Source: Halorientalis litorea (GTDB lineage Archaea; Halobacteriota; Halobacteria; Halobacteriales; Haloarculaceae). Taken from it: a stretch of 64,000 nt of DNA. The translations under genes and the position numbers were made by a program. The notes below the pieces were generated by a model. It had not been told where the DNA came from. It saw only the letters and a program-made list of their open reading frames with translations, and ran no database searches. The stretch lies in the NCBI RefSeq assembly GCF_023028225.1, contig NZ_CP095482.1, positions 1,550,001 to 1,614,000 of the forward strand, written 5' to 3'. Below, one piece after another: positions 35,378 through 46,042 of the stretch (position 1 is the stretch's first letter; each line of letters opens with the position of its first letter).

Positions 35378-36250
35378 ATGTCACACACCATAGAGGAGAC
35401 GACGATAGAGACGTCGGGACTGGAATTTGCAGCACTGACGTGCGGCGACGGTGACGACGCCGCCCTCCTCCTACACGGGTTCCCCGACTCACCGCATACC
35501 TTCGAACCGTTGTTGGAGCGACTGGCCGACGCCGGCTACACCGCCGTCGCACCCTACATGCGGGGGTACGGCGACACCGAACGGCCGGCAGTCGAACCGG
35601 GGAACTACACGCCGCTCATGCTCGGGTCGGACGTGTTCTCGCTGCTCGGAACGTTCGACGACGACGACCCGTTGGTCGTCGGCCACGACTGGGGAGCCAT
35701 CGCCGCGACGACGGCCGCGGCGTCGAACGGGAGCCAATTCGGCACCTGCGTGACGATGGCTGTGCCGCCGAACTTCATGCCACAACTCGACGACTACGCC
35801 GGGCAGGCACTCCGGAGTTGGTACATGACGGAGTTCCAAATCCCGGGCCACGGCGAGGACATCCTCCGGCGCGACGACTTCGCGCTGATAGACCGACTCT
35901 GGCGGCTCTGGAGCCCCGACTGGACCAAAGACGAGGCCCACCTCGAACGAATCAAGGAGACGTTCCGCACGGGCGAGACGGTGGAGGCCGCACTCATGTA
36001 CTACCGCGACTTCTTCGACATGTTCCTCTCCCGGCCACGGGACCAGTTAGAAATCGGCGGCATCGACGTGCCGACGCTCCTCCTCGCGGGTGCGCACGAC
36101 GGCTGTATCAGCGCGGACCTGTTCGAGACGGCACCCGAGTGTTACGACGCCCGAGTCGAGCTAGAGGTGCTGAACAACGCCGGCCACTTCCACCACGCCG
36201 AACGACCCGACGCCGTGGCCGACCGGATACTCTCGTTCGTCGACTCTTAA
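35378..36250 (+). CDS. Alpha/beta hydrolase, epoxide-hydrolase/dehalogenase type
   Basis: 290 aa. The oxyanion-hole motif LLHGFPDSP is near residue 30. The nucleophile elbow GHDWGA places aspartate, not serine, as the nucleophile, the mark of epoxide hydrolases and haloalkane dehalogenases. The late GHFHHAERP gives the catalytic His, and AGAHDGCI supplies the acid. GGAGGTGGT just before ATG 35378 is an unusual Shine-Dalgarno for this window. The promoter box ACATAAG (35319-35325) implies a leader of about 30 nt. The substrate is unknown. Confidence 0.9.
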   Translation: MSHTIEETTIETSGLEFAALTCGDGDDAALLLHGFPDSPHTFEPLLERLADAGYTAVAPYMRGYGDTERPAVEPGNYTPLMLGSDVFSLLGTFDDDDPLVVGHDWGAIAATTAAASNGSQFGTCVTMAVPPNFMPQLDDYAGQALRSWYMTEFQIPGHGEDILRRDDFALIDRLWRLWSPDWTKDEAHLERIKETFRTGETVEAALMYYRDFFDMFLSRPRDQLEIGGIDVPTLLLAGAHDGCISADLFETAPECYDARVELEVLNNAGHFHHAERPDAVADRILSFVDS

Positions 36251-36395
36251 ACGGGGGACGAGACCCGCCCCGACGCAGACACGAAGCTTTGGCAATCGGG
36301 CACACGGATTTCGGCCGACGCATCTGCTGTCTGTCGATTCTGTCCGTTCGTCCCGCTGCCCGTGGACCGCACCGGGCCGCCAGCAGTACGATGGG

Positions 36396-36403
36396 TTTAT
36401 ATA
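36396..36403 (+). promoter_or_regulatory. TATA box of the thermosome gene
   Basis: TTTATATA, 21-34 nt above the two candidate ATGs (36424, 36430). A strong canonical box, as expected for a highly expressed chaperonin. Confidence 0.8.
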
Positions 36404-36429
36404 GAAGCACTTTCAATCATTCGATGATT

Positions 36430-38106
<1,677 letters not shown>

Positions 38107-38168
38107 GGCCACCCCGCCGCGTGACCCCTGTCGTATAGCTCGCTCACCGTTCGGACACGCTTTTCGTA

Positions 38169-38870
38169 TCAGATTGCGGACTCGTCGCTACGCTGCTCGG
38201 CGACGGGTGTCATCTCACTGCTGGCTCGCTCGAACCCGTCGGCCCAGAGGCTGGCGGCGACTATCAGCGCGTAGAACCCGACGAACGCGCTGATGATGGC
38301 TCCGGGGAACGGAATCGAGTTGAGCACGCCCGCGATGGCTCCCGCGAGGATGAGGACGGCGACGGAAACGAGCCACGCGACGGCGTAGTCACGGTCGAGT
38401 ATCACCGCTCGGATGACCTCGAAGTCGAACGCCGCACCGAACTCCTCGGTGCGGGCGAAGTTGACGATAGCGGCCACCGCGACGTACCCGAACAGCAGCG
38501 ACAGCGCGGTCGTGGCCAGCAAGCCGATACCGAGGCCCGCCAGTCCCGTCGCCACCCCGGCATTGGTCCCGGTCGCCATGGCGGCGATGGACCCACCGAT
38601 CGTGACCGCACCCACGACGAGCGGGACGAGCAGGTACACGATACTGACGACCCACACCTGCAGCCCGTCGACGAGCAGAGCCCCCCAGTTCTCGAACACC
38701 GGGGGCTCGGGGGTGTCGGCCGTACGCTCCTGAACGACGCGGACGGCGTACCCGTACACGAGAAACAGCGGGAACAACAGGAACCCGAACAGCGTGAGGA
38801 CGCCACCGATGGCGACTGTCTGCAGCCACTCGTCACTCTCTGTCGGGTACCGCAGTGCGCGTTCTATCAT
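38169..38870 (-). CDS. DUF4013 membrane protein
   Basis: 233 aa with about five to six hydrophobic segments. The N-terminus MIERALRYPTESDEWLQTVAIGG and the block YGYAVRVVQERT...PPVFENWGALLVDGL are the DUF4013 pattern. The C-terminus is short, soluble and acidic. Function is unknown; it may form part of a membrane organising or transport assembly. It is convergent with the thermosome gene and divergent from the alanine dehydrogenase gene. Confidence 0.88.
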   Translation of the reverse strand: MIERALRYPTESDEWLQTVAIGGVLTLFGFLLFPLFLVYGYAVRVVQERTADTPEPPVFENWGALLVDGLQVWVVSIVYLLVPLVVGAVTIGGSIAAMATGTNAGVATGLAGLGIGLLATTALSLLFGYVAVAAIVNFARTEEFGAAFDFEVIRAVILDRDYAVAWLVSVAVLILAGAIAGVLNSIPFPGAIISAFVGFYALIVAASLWADGFERASSEMTPVAEQRSDESAI

Positions 38871-39056
38871 ACCACCGGTGTCTCACCCCGGGCCGATAGG
38901 TATACACACGTTACCATACGACGTGGCGTTCGTTGGGTGGGTAACCGTATCTTTCCCGACCGGTCTCCCCGGCGGCCACGCCGTCACACCGCCCGACGGT
39001 CCGCCGTGTCTCGGCTGGAGGGGAAAACTAAGTGCCGTGCAACACCACGTCGGCGT

Positions 39057-40046
39057 ATGGAGACGCTCTTGTTGGGACCCGACGCCGTCGAGGACGCGAC
39101 GCAGTGGCCGGCGGTCGTCGAGGCCGTCGGTGACGCCTTCGCGGCCTACGCTTGCGGGGACGCACAGATGCCCGCCAAATCGTACATCGACCTGCCACAG
39201 TACGACGGGGATTTCCGGTCGATGCCGGCCTACCTCGACGCCGAGGGATGGGACGGCGCGGGCGTCAAGTGGGTCAACTCCCACCCCGAGAACCCCGAGC
39301 AGTTCGACCTGCCCACCGTCATGGGGACGATGATATACTCCGACCCCGAAACCGCAGTGCCGCTGGCGATTCTCGACGGGACGACGCTCACCCGCAAACG
39401 GACGGGCGCGGCCGCCGCCGTCGCCACCGACCACCTCGCCGTCGCCGACGCCACCTCGCTGGGACTGGTCGGCGCGGGCGTCCAAGCCGGGGCGCAACTC
39501 GAAGCGATTGCGACCGTCCGGGACATCGAGACGGTGGTCGTGGCCGACAAGGACGCCGACGCGGTGGCGGCGTTCGCCGACGCCTACGGCGACCGCTTCT
39601 CGGTCCGCGAGGGGAGTATCGCGGAGGCCGCCGCCTGTGACGTGGTGTCGACGACGACGCCCGTCACCGACCCCATCGTGGCCCGCGACGCCGTCGGCGA
39701 CCACACCCACGTCAACGCCATGGGGGCCGACGCCGAGGGGAAACACGAACTCGCAGACGTCCTGTTGCTCGACGCGAAAGTCGTCATCGACGACCACGCC
39801 CAGTGTACCCACTCGGGCGAAATCAACGTCCCCTACGCTGCCGGGACGCTCACCGACGCCGACATCCACGCGGAACTGGGCGACGTGGTCGTTGGTGCCG
39901 CGACGGGCCGTACCGACGGCGACGGCGTCACCGTCTTCGACTCGACCGGGTTGGCGATTCAGGACGTGGCGGCCGCACACGTCGTCTACGAGTACGCCCG
40001 CAAGAACGACGTGGGGACGGCCATGGAACTCGTCGCGACGGAGTGA
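39057..40046 (+). CDS. Alanine dehydrogenase / ornithine cyclodeaminase family
   Basis: 329 aa. The N-terminal catalytic part (KSYIDLPQYDGDFRSMPAYL, then GVKWVNSHPENP) and the Rossmann motif GLVGAGVQAGAQ near residue 140 place it in the mu-crystallin/OCD group. Archaeal members such as that of Archaeoglobus are alanine dehydrogenases, so oxidation of alanine to pyruvate is the best guess; ornithine is possible. A GAAAACTAAG box lies about 30 nt above ATG 39057. It is convergent with leuS. Confidence 0.88.
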   Translation: METLLLGPDAVEDATQWPAVVEAVGDAFAAYACGDAQMPAKSYIDLPQYDGDFRSMPAYLDAEGWDGAGVKWVNSHPENPEQFDLPTVMGTMIYSDPETAVPLAILDGTTLTRKRTGAAAAVATDHLAVADATSLGLVGAGVQAGAQLEAIATVRDIETVVVADKDADAVAAFADAYGDRFSVREGSIAEAAACDVVSTTTPVTDPIVARDAVGDHTHVNAMGADAEGKHELADVLLLDAKVVIDDHAQCTHSGEINVPYAAGTLTDADIHAELGDVVVGAATGRTDGDGVTVFDSTGLAIQDVAAAHVVYEYARKNDVGTAMELVATE

Positions 40047-40058
40047 GGGGACCCTCGC

Positions 40059-42920
40059 TCAGGCGAGATGGATAGCAGGCCGGAACGGGACGGCGTCGCT
40101 GGCCTTCCCGTCCGGGTCGGTCACGTCCGGGTCGTCCTCGGCGGACACCTCGATGTCGGCGTCGAACTCGTCGGCGAGGAAGCGCGCCGCCGACTCGTAG
40201 ACCGACACCTCGTCGATGTCGCCGAGGGCGGCCAGTTCGTCGTCCTCGCGTTCCCTCACGATGTCCACGAGGTCCTGCACCAACTCGTTGACCGCGTCGC
40301 CCCTCTCGCGCAGGTCCGGGTCCTGCATGACCTCGCCCATCACCGTGCCCACGTCGGGACCGGTCTCACGAACGGTGTCGAACACGTCGTGCTTCCAGTC
40401 GGCGGCCGCGTAGACCCGCACGGTGTCGGGGTCCGTCCCGGTCACGTCCACGATGTCGTGGATGTCGTCGGTCACCTGCTCTATCAGGCTCTCTTCGAGT
40501 TCCGTCCGCTCGCTCTCGAACTCGGGGTCGGGTTCGGGCCAGTCGGCGTCCTCGGCGGGCGTCCCGGTCAGTTGCTCGTGGAGTTCGTTCGCCATGAACG
40601 GGACGAACGGCGCGAGCAGTCTGAGACGCGTCCGGAGAACCTCACGGAGCGTCCACTTCGCGCCCGGTCGGTCCAAGTCCGCCCGCCGCCGGTACCACTT
40701 GAGGTGTTCCTCGAAGTTGTAGAATATCGTCTGGGAGGCCGTCCGGGTCTCGAAGCCCTCCATCGCCGCGGTGGCCTCGCGGACGGTCCCCTGCAGTTTC
40801 GAGAGCAACCACCGGTCGACGTGGTCCAACTCTTCGGCCGCCCCGTCGGGCACGTCCGTCTCGATGACCTCCCGTGCCCGCGACCAGAACCGCTCTAACT
40901 GGTCCCGAGTCGAGGCGACGGCGTCGGCCCGCCAGTCGTAGTCCTGCCACGGCTCCGCGGAGTTGAGCAGGAAGAAGCGAACGGTGTCGGCCCCGTACTC
41001 CTCGATTGCCTTCGACGGCAGGACGACGTGCCCCTTCGAGGAGGACATCTTCTCGCCTTCCAGCAGGCCCATCCCCATGATGGTGATGCCCTCGGGCCAC
41101 TCCTCGGGGTCGAACAGTTCGGCGTGGTGGAACAGGAAGAAGGTGAGGTGGTTCTGGATGAGGTCGTTGGCCGAACACCGGTAGTCGACCGGGTACCAGT
41201 GGTCCCACTCCTCGCGGAGTTCCAGTGCCGTCTCGTCGGGGTCCTCCACCGCGTCTTCGCCGTAGAACAGCGTGTCGAAAAAGTCGCGGTCCAACTCCTC
41301 GACGGGCACGTCCTGAATCCGGTGGGCGATGGTGTAGTAGGACATGTACACCGTCGAGTCCGAGAGCGGTTCGATGACGAACTCGTCGTCCCACGGGAGG
41401 TGCGTCCCGAGGCCGTAGTTGCGGATGCAGGGCCACTCTTCGAGCCAATCGATGGTGTGGTCGTACTGCTCGCGGGTGTTCTCCGGGATGGCCGTGAGGT
41501 TCTCGACGGCGCGGTGGGCCGCCGCCTTCCAGTCTTCGTCGTTGTACGTGAGGAACCACGTGTCCTGTTTCGCCACCGCGACCTCGCCGCCGCACCGACA
41601 GACCACGTCCTCGGTGAACTCGTACATCTCGTCGAACGCGCCCGTCTCCTGGTGGTGGGAACGGAACGCCTCGCGGACGTTCTCGACGGTTTCGCCGGCG
41701 AACTCGCCGTACGCCTCTATCATCGTCCCGCTGTGGAACTCGTCCTGATAGAGGTCGGCGGTCACGTCCTCCAGTTCGGGGTCGTCGCTTCCCTCGATGC
41801 CCGCCGCCTCGACGGCGTCGCGGGCCGGTATCTCGCCGTACCCTTCGATGGTCAGAATCGGAATCGGCTCGATTGCCTGCACGTCGGCGGGGTCGATGCC
41901 GTACTCGGCCATTCGGTCCTCGTCGGCTTTGGCCTCCTGCAGGGCCACGTAGTCGTCCGGCGAGTGGGCCGGGACGGACATCACGACGCCGGTGGCGTTG
42001 TCGGTGTCCACGAACGTCGCGGGCAGAATCACCACCTCGTCGCCGGTGATGGGGTTGGTGACCGTCTCGCCGACCAGCTCCGCGCCGTCCAGTTCCGTCA
42101 GTACCTCCACGTCCCGTTCCTGCAGGCGGAGTTTCTCGACGGCGTCGGCCGAGACGACCCACGTCTCACTGTCCACGGTGGCGCGGACGTACTCGCCCTC
42201 GGGGTGGACGTAGGCGTTCGTGACGCCCCGAACCGTCTCCGGGCGGAGCGTCGCCATCGGCGCGATGGTGTCCGCCCCGCCGATGTCGGACTCGAACTTG
42301 ACGAGCGTGTACTCCTGAAACTCGGCGTCCTCGCCTTCCAACAGGTCGTGGGTGGTGACCGGGTTGTGTTCGTTCGTACAGAACTTCACCGGGTGGAGCC
42401 CCTTCTCCAGTCGGCCCCGGTCACGGAGCGTCTCGTACTGCCACGTGATGAACTTCGAGTAGCGGTCGTCGTTGGTGGTGAACTCCCGCCGCCAGTCGAT
42501 AGAGAGTCCGAGTTGCTTCATCCCCCGCTTGTAGTGGTTCTCGATGAAGTAGCGGGCGTAGCCCATCGGCGTTTCGAGGTCCGACAGGGTATCCTCGGGA
42601 ACGTCGTACGTGTCACTGAGGACCGACAGTTGGTCCTCCTCACCTTTCTTCAGCCGCTCGACGGCCCCGACGATGGGGGTACCGGTGACGTGCCACGCGA
42701 TGGGAAAGAGGACGTTGTCGCCCTGCAGTCTCCGATAGCGAGCGTACACGTCCGGTACCGTGTAGGTCCGGCAGTGCCCGATGTGCATGCCGCCGCTGGG
42801 GTAGGGGTAGGGGACGGTGATGAACGTCGGGTCGTCCGCACCCGGGTCGGCTTCGTACCGGCCCGCCTCCGCCCAGCGGTCACGCCACGCTGCTTCGAGT
42901 TCCTGGGGCTCGTAATTCAT
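40059..42920 (-). CDS. leuS: Leucyl-tRNA synthetase
   Basis: 953 aa, class Ia, archaeal type. HIGH is at residues 46-49 (PSGGMHIGH) and the KMSKS-type KMSSS at 624-628. The editing domain lies between, with the EGYGEIPA block. The C-terminal domain is reduced compared with bacterial enzymes. ATG 42920 is chosen by the TTTTAGG box at about 42943-42949, giving leaderless spacing; the in-frame extension would start inside that box. Confidence 0.96.
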   Translation of the reverse strand: MNYEPQELEAAWRDRWAEAGRYEADPGADDPTFITVPYPYPSGGMHIGHCRTYTVPDVYARYRRLQGDNVLFPIAWHVTGTPIVGAVERLKKGEEDQLSVLSDTYDVPEDTLSDLETPMGYARYFIENHYKRGMKQLGLSIDWRREFTTNDDRYSKFITWQYETLRDRGRLEKGLHPVKFCTNEHNPVTTHDLLEGEDAEFQEYTLVKFESDIGGADTIAPMATLRPETVRGVTNAYVHPEGEYVRATVDSETWVVSADAVEKLRLQERDVEVLTELDGAELVGETVTNPITGDEVVILPATFVDTDNATGVVMSVPAHSPDDYVALQEAKADEDRMAEYGIDPADVQAIEPIPILTIEGYGEIPARDAVEAAGIEGSDDPELEDVTADLYQDEFHSGTMIEAYGEFAGETVENVREAFRSHHQETGAFDEMYEFTEDVVCRCGGEVAVAKQDTWFLTYNDEDWKAAAHRAVENLTAIPENTREQYDHTIDWLEEWPCIRNYGLGTHLPWDDEFVIEPLSDSTVYMSYYTIAHRIQDVPVEELDRDFFDTLFYGEDAVEDPDETALELREEWDHWYPVDYRCSANDLIQNHLTFFLFHHAELFDPEEWPEGITIMGMGLLEGEKMSSSKGHVVLPSKAIEEYGADTVRFFLLNSAEPWQDYDWRADAVASTRDQLERFWSRAREVIETDVPDGAAEELDHVDRWLLSKLQGTVREATAAMEGFETRTASQTIFYNFEEHLKWYRRRADLDRPGAKWTLREVLRTRLRLLAPFVPFMANELHEQLTGTPAEDADWPEPDPEFESERTELEESLIEQVTDDIHDIVDVTGTDPDTVRVYAAADWKHDVFDTVRETGPDVGTVMGEVMQDPDLRERGDAVNELVQDLVDIVREREDDELAALGDIDEVSVYESAARFLADEFDADIEVSAEDDPDVTDPDGKASDAVPFRPAIHLA

Positions 42921-42996
42921 ACTACGTGGTTCAGGACGGCCGCCTAAAATAACTACCATCCGCGCCGCGTCCAGCGGCCATCTCGCGTCCGCTCGC

Positions 42997-43326
42997 TCAG
43001 TGCTCGCCGTCGCACTCCGGGGGAACCCACGGGAGTTCCGCGGGGAGCGACTCGCCGCGGTCGGTGGTCGTGACGCCCCCGTCGTCCCACTCGACGAGTC
43101 CCGCGTCCACGAGTTTCGGGACGTGGACGTGGTGGAGTGCCGTCACCACGTCCGCCTCGTCGCTCGTCGCCACACCGTCGGCGTCCGCGAGTCGCCCGGC
43201 CAGTTCCGGTATCGACGCCGCCCCGTCGACGGCCCGGAGATGTGCGAGTGTCAGCCGTCGCCGCTCGTCCGCGAGTGCCCCGAACACCTCGTCGCTCGTC
43301 CCGCCCACTCCCGTTTGCTCGGACAT
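42997..43326 (-). CDS. DUF7344-like winged-helix protein
   Basis: 109 aa, one compact domain. The segment DEVFGALADERRRLTLAHLR followed by SIPELAGRLAD and TALHHVHVPKLVDAGLVEWD is the haloarchaeal winged-helix pattern in which a core domain of this kind makes up nearly the whole protein. Likely a DNA-binding regulator of unknown targets. ATG 43326 lies about 29 nt below the TTTTTTAC box (43352-43359); ATG 43335 is possible but too near the box. Confidence 0.8.
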   Translation of the reverse strand: MSEQTGVGGTSDEVFGALADERRRLTLAHLRAVDGAASIPELAGRLADADGVATSDEADVVTALHHVHVPKLVDAGLVEWDDGGVTTTDRGESLPAELPWVPPECDGEH

Positions 43327-43405
43327 CGAAGTCATATTACCCGTCCTGTAGTAAAAAAGTGTCAATCTGACATACTCTCGTCATCTACATCGTTCGACGT
43401 GTGGC

Positions 43406-43861
43406 TCACGCCAGCGTGACGAGGCCGTCGTCGAGCAAGTCGAGTAGTACGTCCCGGGCGTGTCCGTCCGGACTGACGCCGGTGTAGACGCGGTGGATTT
43501 CCCTGTCGGCCAGCACGAACGTCGTTCGTGGCGTCGTCTCGCCCGGTGCCGTGCGCTCGACACCGAAGGCCGCGGCCACCTCGCCGTCCGGGTCGGCCAG
43601 TAGGTCGAACGCGACGCCGGTGTCGGCGGCGAACTCGCGGTGTGAGTCGACGCCGTCCGTCGAGACGCCGTACACCTCGACGCCGGCGTCGTCGTACGTC
43701 TCCCGTTCACGGGTGAACTGCTCCGCTTCGGTCGTACAGCCCGGGGTCCCGTCGGCGGGGTAGAAGTACAGGACCGTCGGGTCGTCGAACGTTGGCGACA
43801 CCGGGTCGCCGTGCTGATTCGGAGCCGTCAGGTCGGGTGCTGGGTCGCCCACGTCGAGCAT
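43406..43861 (-). CDS. Peroxiredoxin (BCP/PrxQ type, single cysteine)
   Basis: 151 aa thiol peroxidase that reduces H2O2 or organic peroxides. The peroxidatic C42 is in YPADGTPGCTTEA, and a late Arg is in TTPRTTFV. It is the only cysteine: the resolving cysteine normally five residues later in BCP/PrxQ is absent (Gln 48 region), so it should use the 1-Cys mechanism with an outside thiol. Start ATG 43861. Confidence 0.9.
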   Translation of the reverse strand: MLDVGDPAPDLTAPNQHGDPVSPTFDDPTVLYFYPADGTPGCTTEAEQFTRERETYDDAGVEVYGVSTDGVDSHREFAADTGVAFDLLADPDGEVAAAFGVERTAPGETTPRTTFVLADREIHRVYTGVSPDGHARDVLLDLLDDGLVTLA

Positions 43862-43904
43862 ACCGTCCCTTTCGAGGCCGGAGCCTGAAGGCGTTTTCCG
43901 TCGG

Positions 43905-44324
43905 TCACTCGACGGGAATCTCCGTCTCGTCCTCGGCCGTCGCCTTCGGGAGCCTGACGGTCAGGACGCCGTTCTCGTGGGTCGCGCTCGCCTCGCTCTC
44001 GGTCACGTCCTCGGGGAGCGAGACGGTCCGGTTCAGCGACCGCTCGCTCCGCTCCCGTCTGATGTATCGGTAGTCGTCCTCGCTTGCTTCCCGTTCGCTC
44101 TCGGTTTCGGCGGTGGCCGTGATACGGACCGTCCGCGGGTCCGGGAGCGTCACCTCGATGTCGTCGCTCCCGTACCCCGGCACGTCGGCGGTCATCTCGA
44201 ACGCGTCGCCGTGGTCCGCGAGGTCGACGGCGAACCCGCCGCCCGTCGGTTCGAGTCCATCGAGCCCGCCGCTGAACTGGTCGAAAAACCGCTCTATCTC
44301 CTCGAAGGGGCTGTCTCGTGCCAT
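43905..44324 (-). CDS. Hsp20 family small heat-shock protein
   Basis: 139 aa. The alpha-crystallin domain runs from about residue 40 to 130 (VDLADHGDAFEMTADVPGYG, IRRERSERSLNRTVSLPEDV, ENGVLTVRLPK). The N-terminus SPFEEIERFFDQF is the usual amphipathic oligomerisation segment. The C-terminal I-x-I/V motif appears as EIPVE. A holdase that binds unfolded proteins. The start is ATG 44324; a GTG three codons earlier (44333) is possible. Confidence 0.92.
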   Translation of the reverse strand: MARDSPFEEIERFFDQFSGGLDGLEPTGGGFAVDLADHGDAFEMTADVPGYGSDDIEVTLPDPRTVRITATAETESEREASEDDYRYIRRERSERSLNRTVSLPEDVTESEASATHENGVLTVRLPKATAEDETEIPVE

Positions 44325-44398
44325 AGTGCTCACGGGGGACTGTCCCGTCCGGGACTACCACCCGCGGTACATTGACTTTTGCCCCGCACGGCCCGCGG

Positions 44399-45205
44399 TC
44401 AGTCGAGGACGTGTTCGGTGTCGTAGGAGCCGAGGCGGCGGACCCAGCCGTTCTCGGCGATGGCCTCGATGTCTTCGAGTGCCGCTTGTGCGCGCTCCTC
44501 GTAGAGGCCCGCCGAGATGTCGATGTGGAACACGTAGTCGCCCAACCGTTCGCCGCTGGGCCGTGACTCGACCCGCGTCATGTTGATGTCGCGTTCGGCG
44601 AACGGTTCGAGCATCTCCAACAGCAAGCCGGGGTAGTCGACGTTCGGGTATACGATGAGCGACGTCTTGCCGCCGGCGTCGGACCGCTGGCTGGCGGGCG
44701 CGACGACGACGAACCGCGTGGCGTTGGAACTGCGGTCCTGAATGTCCTCGGCGAGAATCTGCAGGTCCTCGCCCGCGGTGTCGGGATGGCCGATGGCGGC
44801 CACGTCCGGGTCCGCACGGGCGCGCTCGACGCCGCGCGCCGTGCTGGCGACGGCCTCCGTGTCTACGTCCGGGTACTCCGATTCGAGGTAACTCCGACAC
44901 TGCGCGAGTGCTTGGGGGTGGCTGGCGACCACCTCGAAGTCGTCGCCCTGTGCCAGCAGCGCGTGTCGAATCGGCGTGATGAGTTCCCGGACGACGGCCA
45001 CGTCGTACTCGGTGAAGGCGTCGAGCGACTCCGTGACGCTCCCCTCGATGCTGTTCTCGACGGGGACCACGCCGCGGTCGTACTCCCCGTCGGCCACCGC
45101 CTCGACGATGGCCGTCACCGACTCGGTGAACGACACCTCGTCGGCGACGGCCGTCGCCGCCCGGTGAGAGTACGTCCCCGACGGGCCGAGCGTGAGTGCT
45201 TCCAT
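44399..45205 (-). CDS. pheA: Prephenate dehydratase
   Basis: Converts prephenate to phenylpyruvate in phenylalanine synthesis. The 268-aa protein has the PDT domain (LGPSGTYSHRAA, VVPVENSIEGSV) with the catalytic TRF triad in SSNATRFVV. A C-terminal regulatory ACT domain follows, with the ESRP motif and GDYVFHIDI. There is no chorismate mutase fusion. A GTTTTTC box at about 45229-45235 lies at leaderless distance from ATG 45205. Confidence 0.95.
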   Translation of the reverse strand: MEALTLGPSGTYSHRAATAVADEVSFTESVTAIVEAVADGEYDRGVVPVENSIEGSVTESLDAFTEYDVAVVRELITPIRHALLAQGDDFEVVASHPQALAQCRSYLESEYPDVDTEAVASTARGVERARADPDVAAIGHPDTAGEDLQILAEDIQDRSSNATRFVVVAPASQRSDAGGKTSLIVYPNVDYPGLLLEMLEPFAERDINMTRVESRPSGERLGDYVFHIDISAGLYEERAQAALEDIEAIAENGWVRRLGSYDTEHVLD

Positions 45206-45272
45206 GTCCCCCGATTCTCCCTTCGGGGAGAAAAACGCCGCGGTAGCCGTCCCGGTGTCGCCACGCGCGCCG

Positions 45273-45914
45273 TCACGCCTCGTCGAGTCGGACGAACCGA
45301 AGTTGCAGGTACAACCGGAGCATCGTGAGGACGATACACCCGGTGAATGCGAACACGGCTAGCTCGGCGACTGACAGCCCCACGCCCGAGGCGGCGAAGG
45401 GATTGATACCGTCCATCGAGGCCACGTAACTCTCGATAGCCCGTCCGCCCGCGAGGCCGAGCAGGAAGTAAATCACGGTCAAACCGATGGCCGCGCCGCC
45501 CGCCCCGAATCCGAGATACGACGCGAAGTCCTCCACGTTGAGGACCGTCGTCGCCTGTCGCTCTGTCAGCGGATACCGGCGGATTCGGTACAGTGCCGCC
45601 CCGACGAGCAACAGTGCGGTGAACAGTTCGATGCCGGCCCCGACCAGTCCCAACAGCAGTACCCTCGGTGACGCGAGTGCCGGGTCCACCGACGGCACGT
45701 ACTCCGCGACCGTCGCCGGAAACAGCGCGTACAGCGGCAACAACAGTGTAACCCCGCCGAGAAGGGCGATTTGCCACGTCAACTTCGTCGGGAGCGGCTG
45801 TGAGAAGTACGTCTCGCGCTGGAGGCGTAACCGCTCGTACGTCGACCCCGACAGGAACACCCGCGTTATCGAATCGTCCTCGTTCTCTGTGTCTGGCTCC
45901 ATGCTCTCTCCCAT
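45273..45914 (-). CDS. Four-helix membrane protein, unknown
   Basis: 213 aa from ATG 45914. A charged acidic N-terminus (ESMEPDTENEDDSITR) precedes hydrophobic segments near residues 45-65, 80-100, 130-150 and 170-195. The segment RIRRYPLTERQATTVLNVEDF links the second and third. Starts at TTG 45977 or ATG 45899 are also possible; upstream codons lack haloarchaeal bias, so I prefer 45914. No homologue is recognised. Confidence 0.65.
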   Translation of the reverse strand: MGESMEPDTENEDDSITRVFLSGSTYERLRLQRETYFSQPLPTKLTWQIALLGGVTLLLPLYALFPATVAEYVPSVDPALASPRVLLLGLVGAGIELFTALLLVGAALYRIRRYPLTERQATTVLNVEDFASYLGFGAGGAAIGLTVIYFLLGLAGGRAIESYVASMDGINPFAASGVGLSVAELAVFAFTGCIVLTMLRLYLQLRFVRLDEA

Positions 45915-46042
45915 CGTCTCCACTACGTACCCGTCTCTATCGAAATGGTAGCTATATCTCTTTTGATGATCAAACAATCGACATGCCGGGCGGTACGTAA
46001 CCGGGATATGAAATTATACGACGGCCGATAACACGTTCGCCC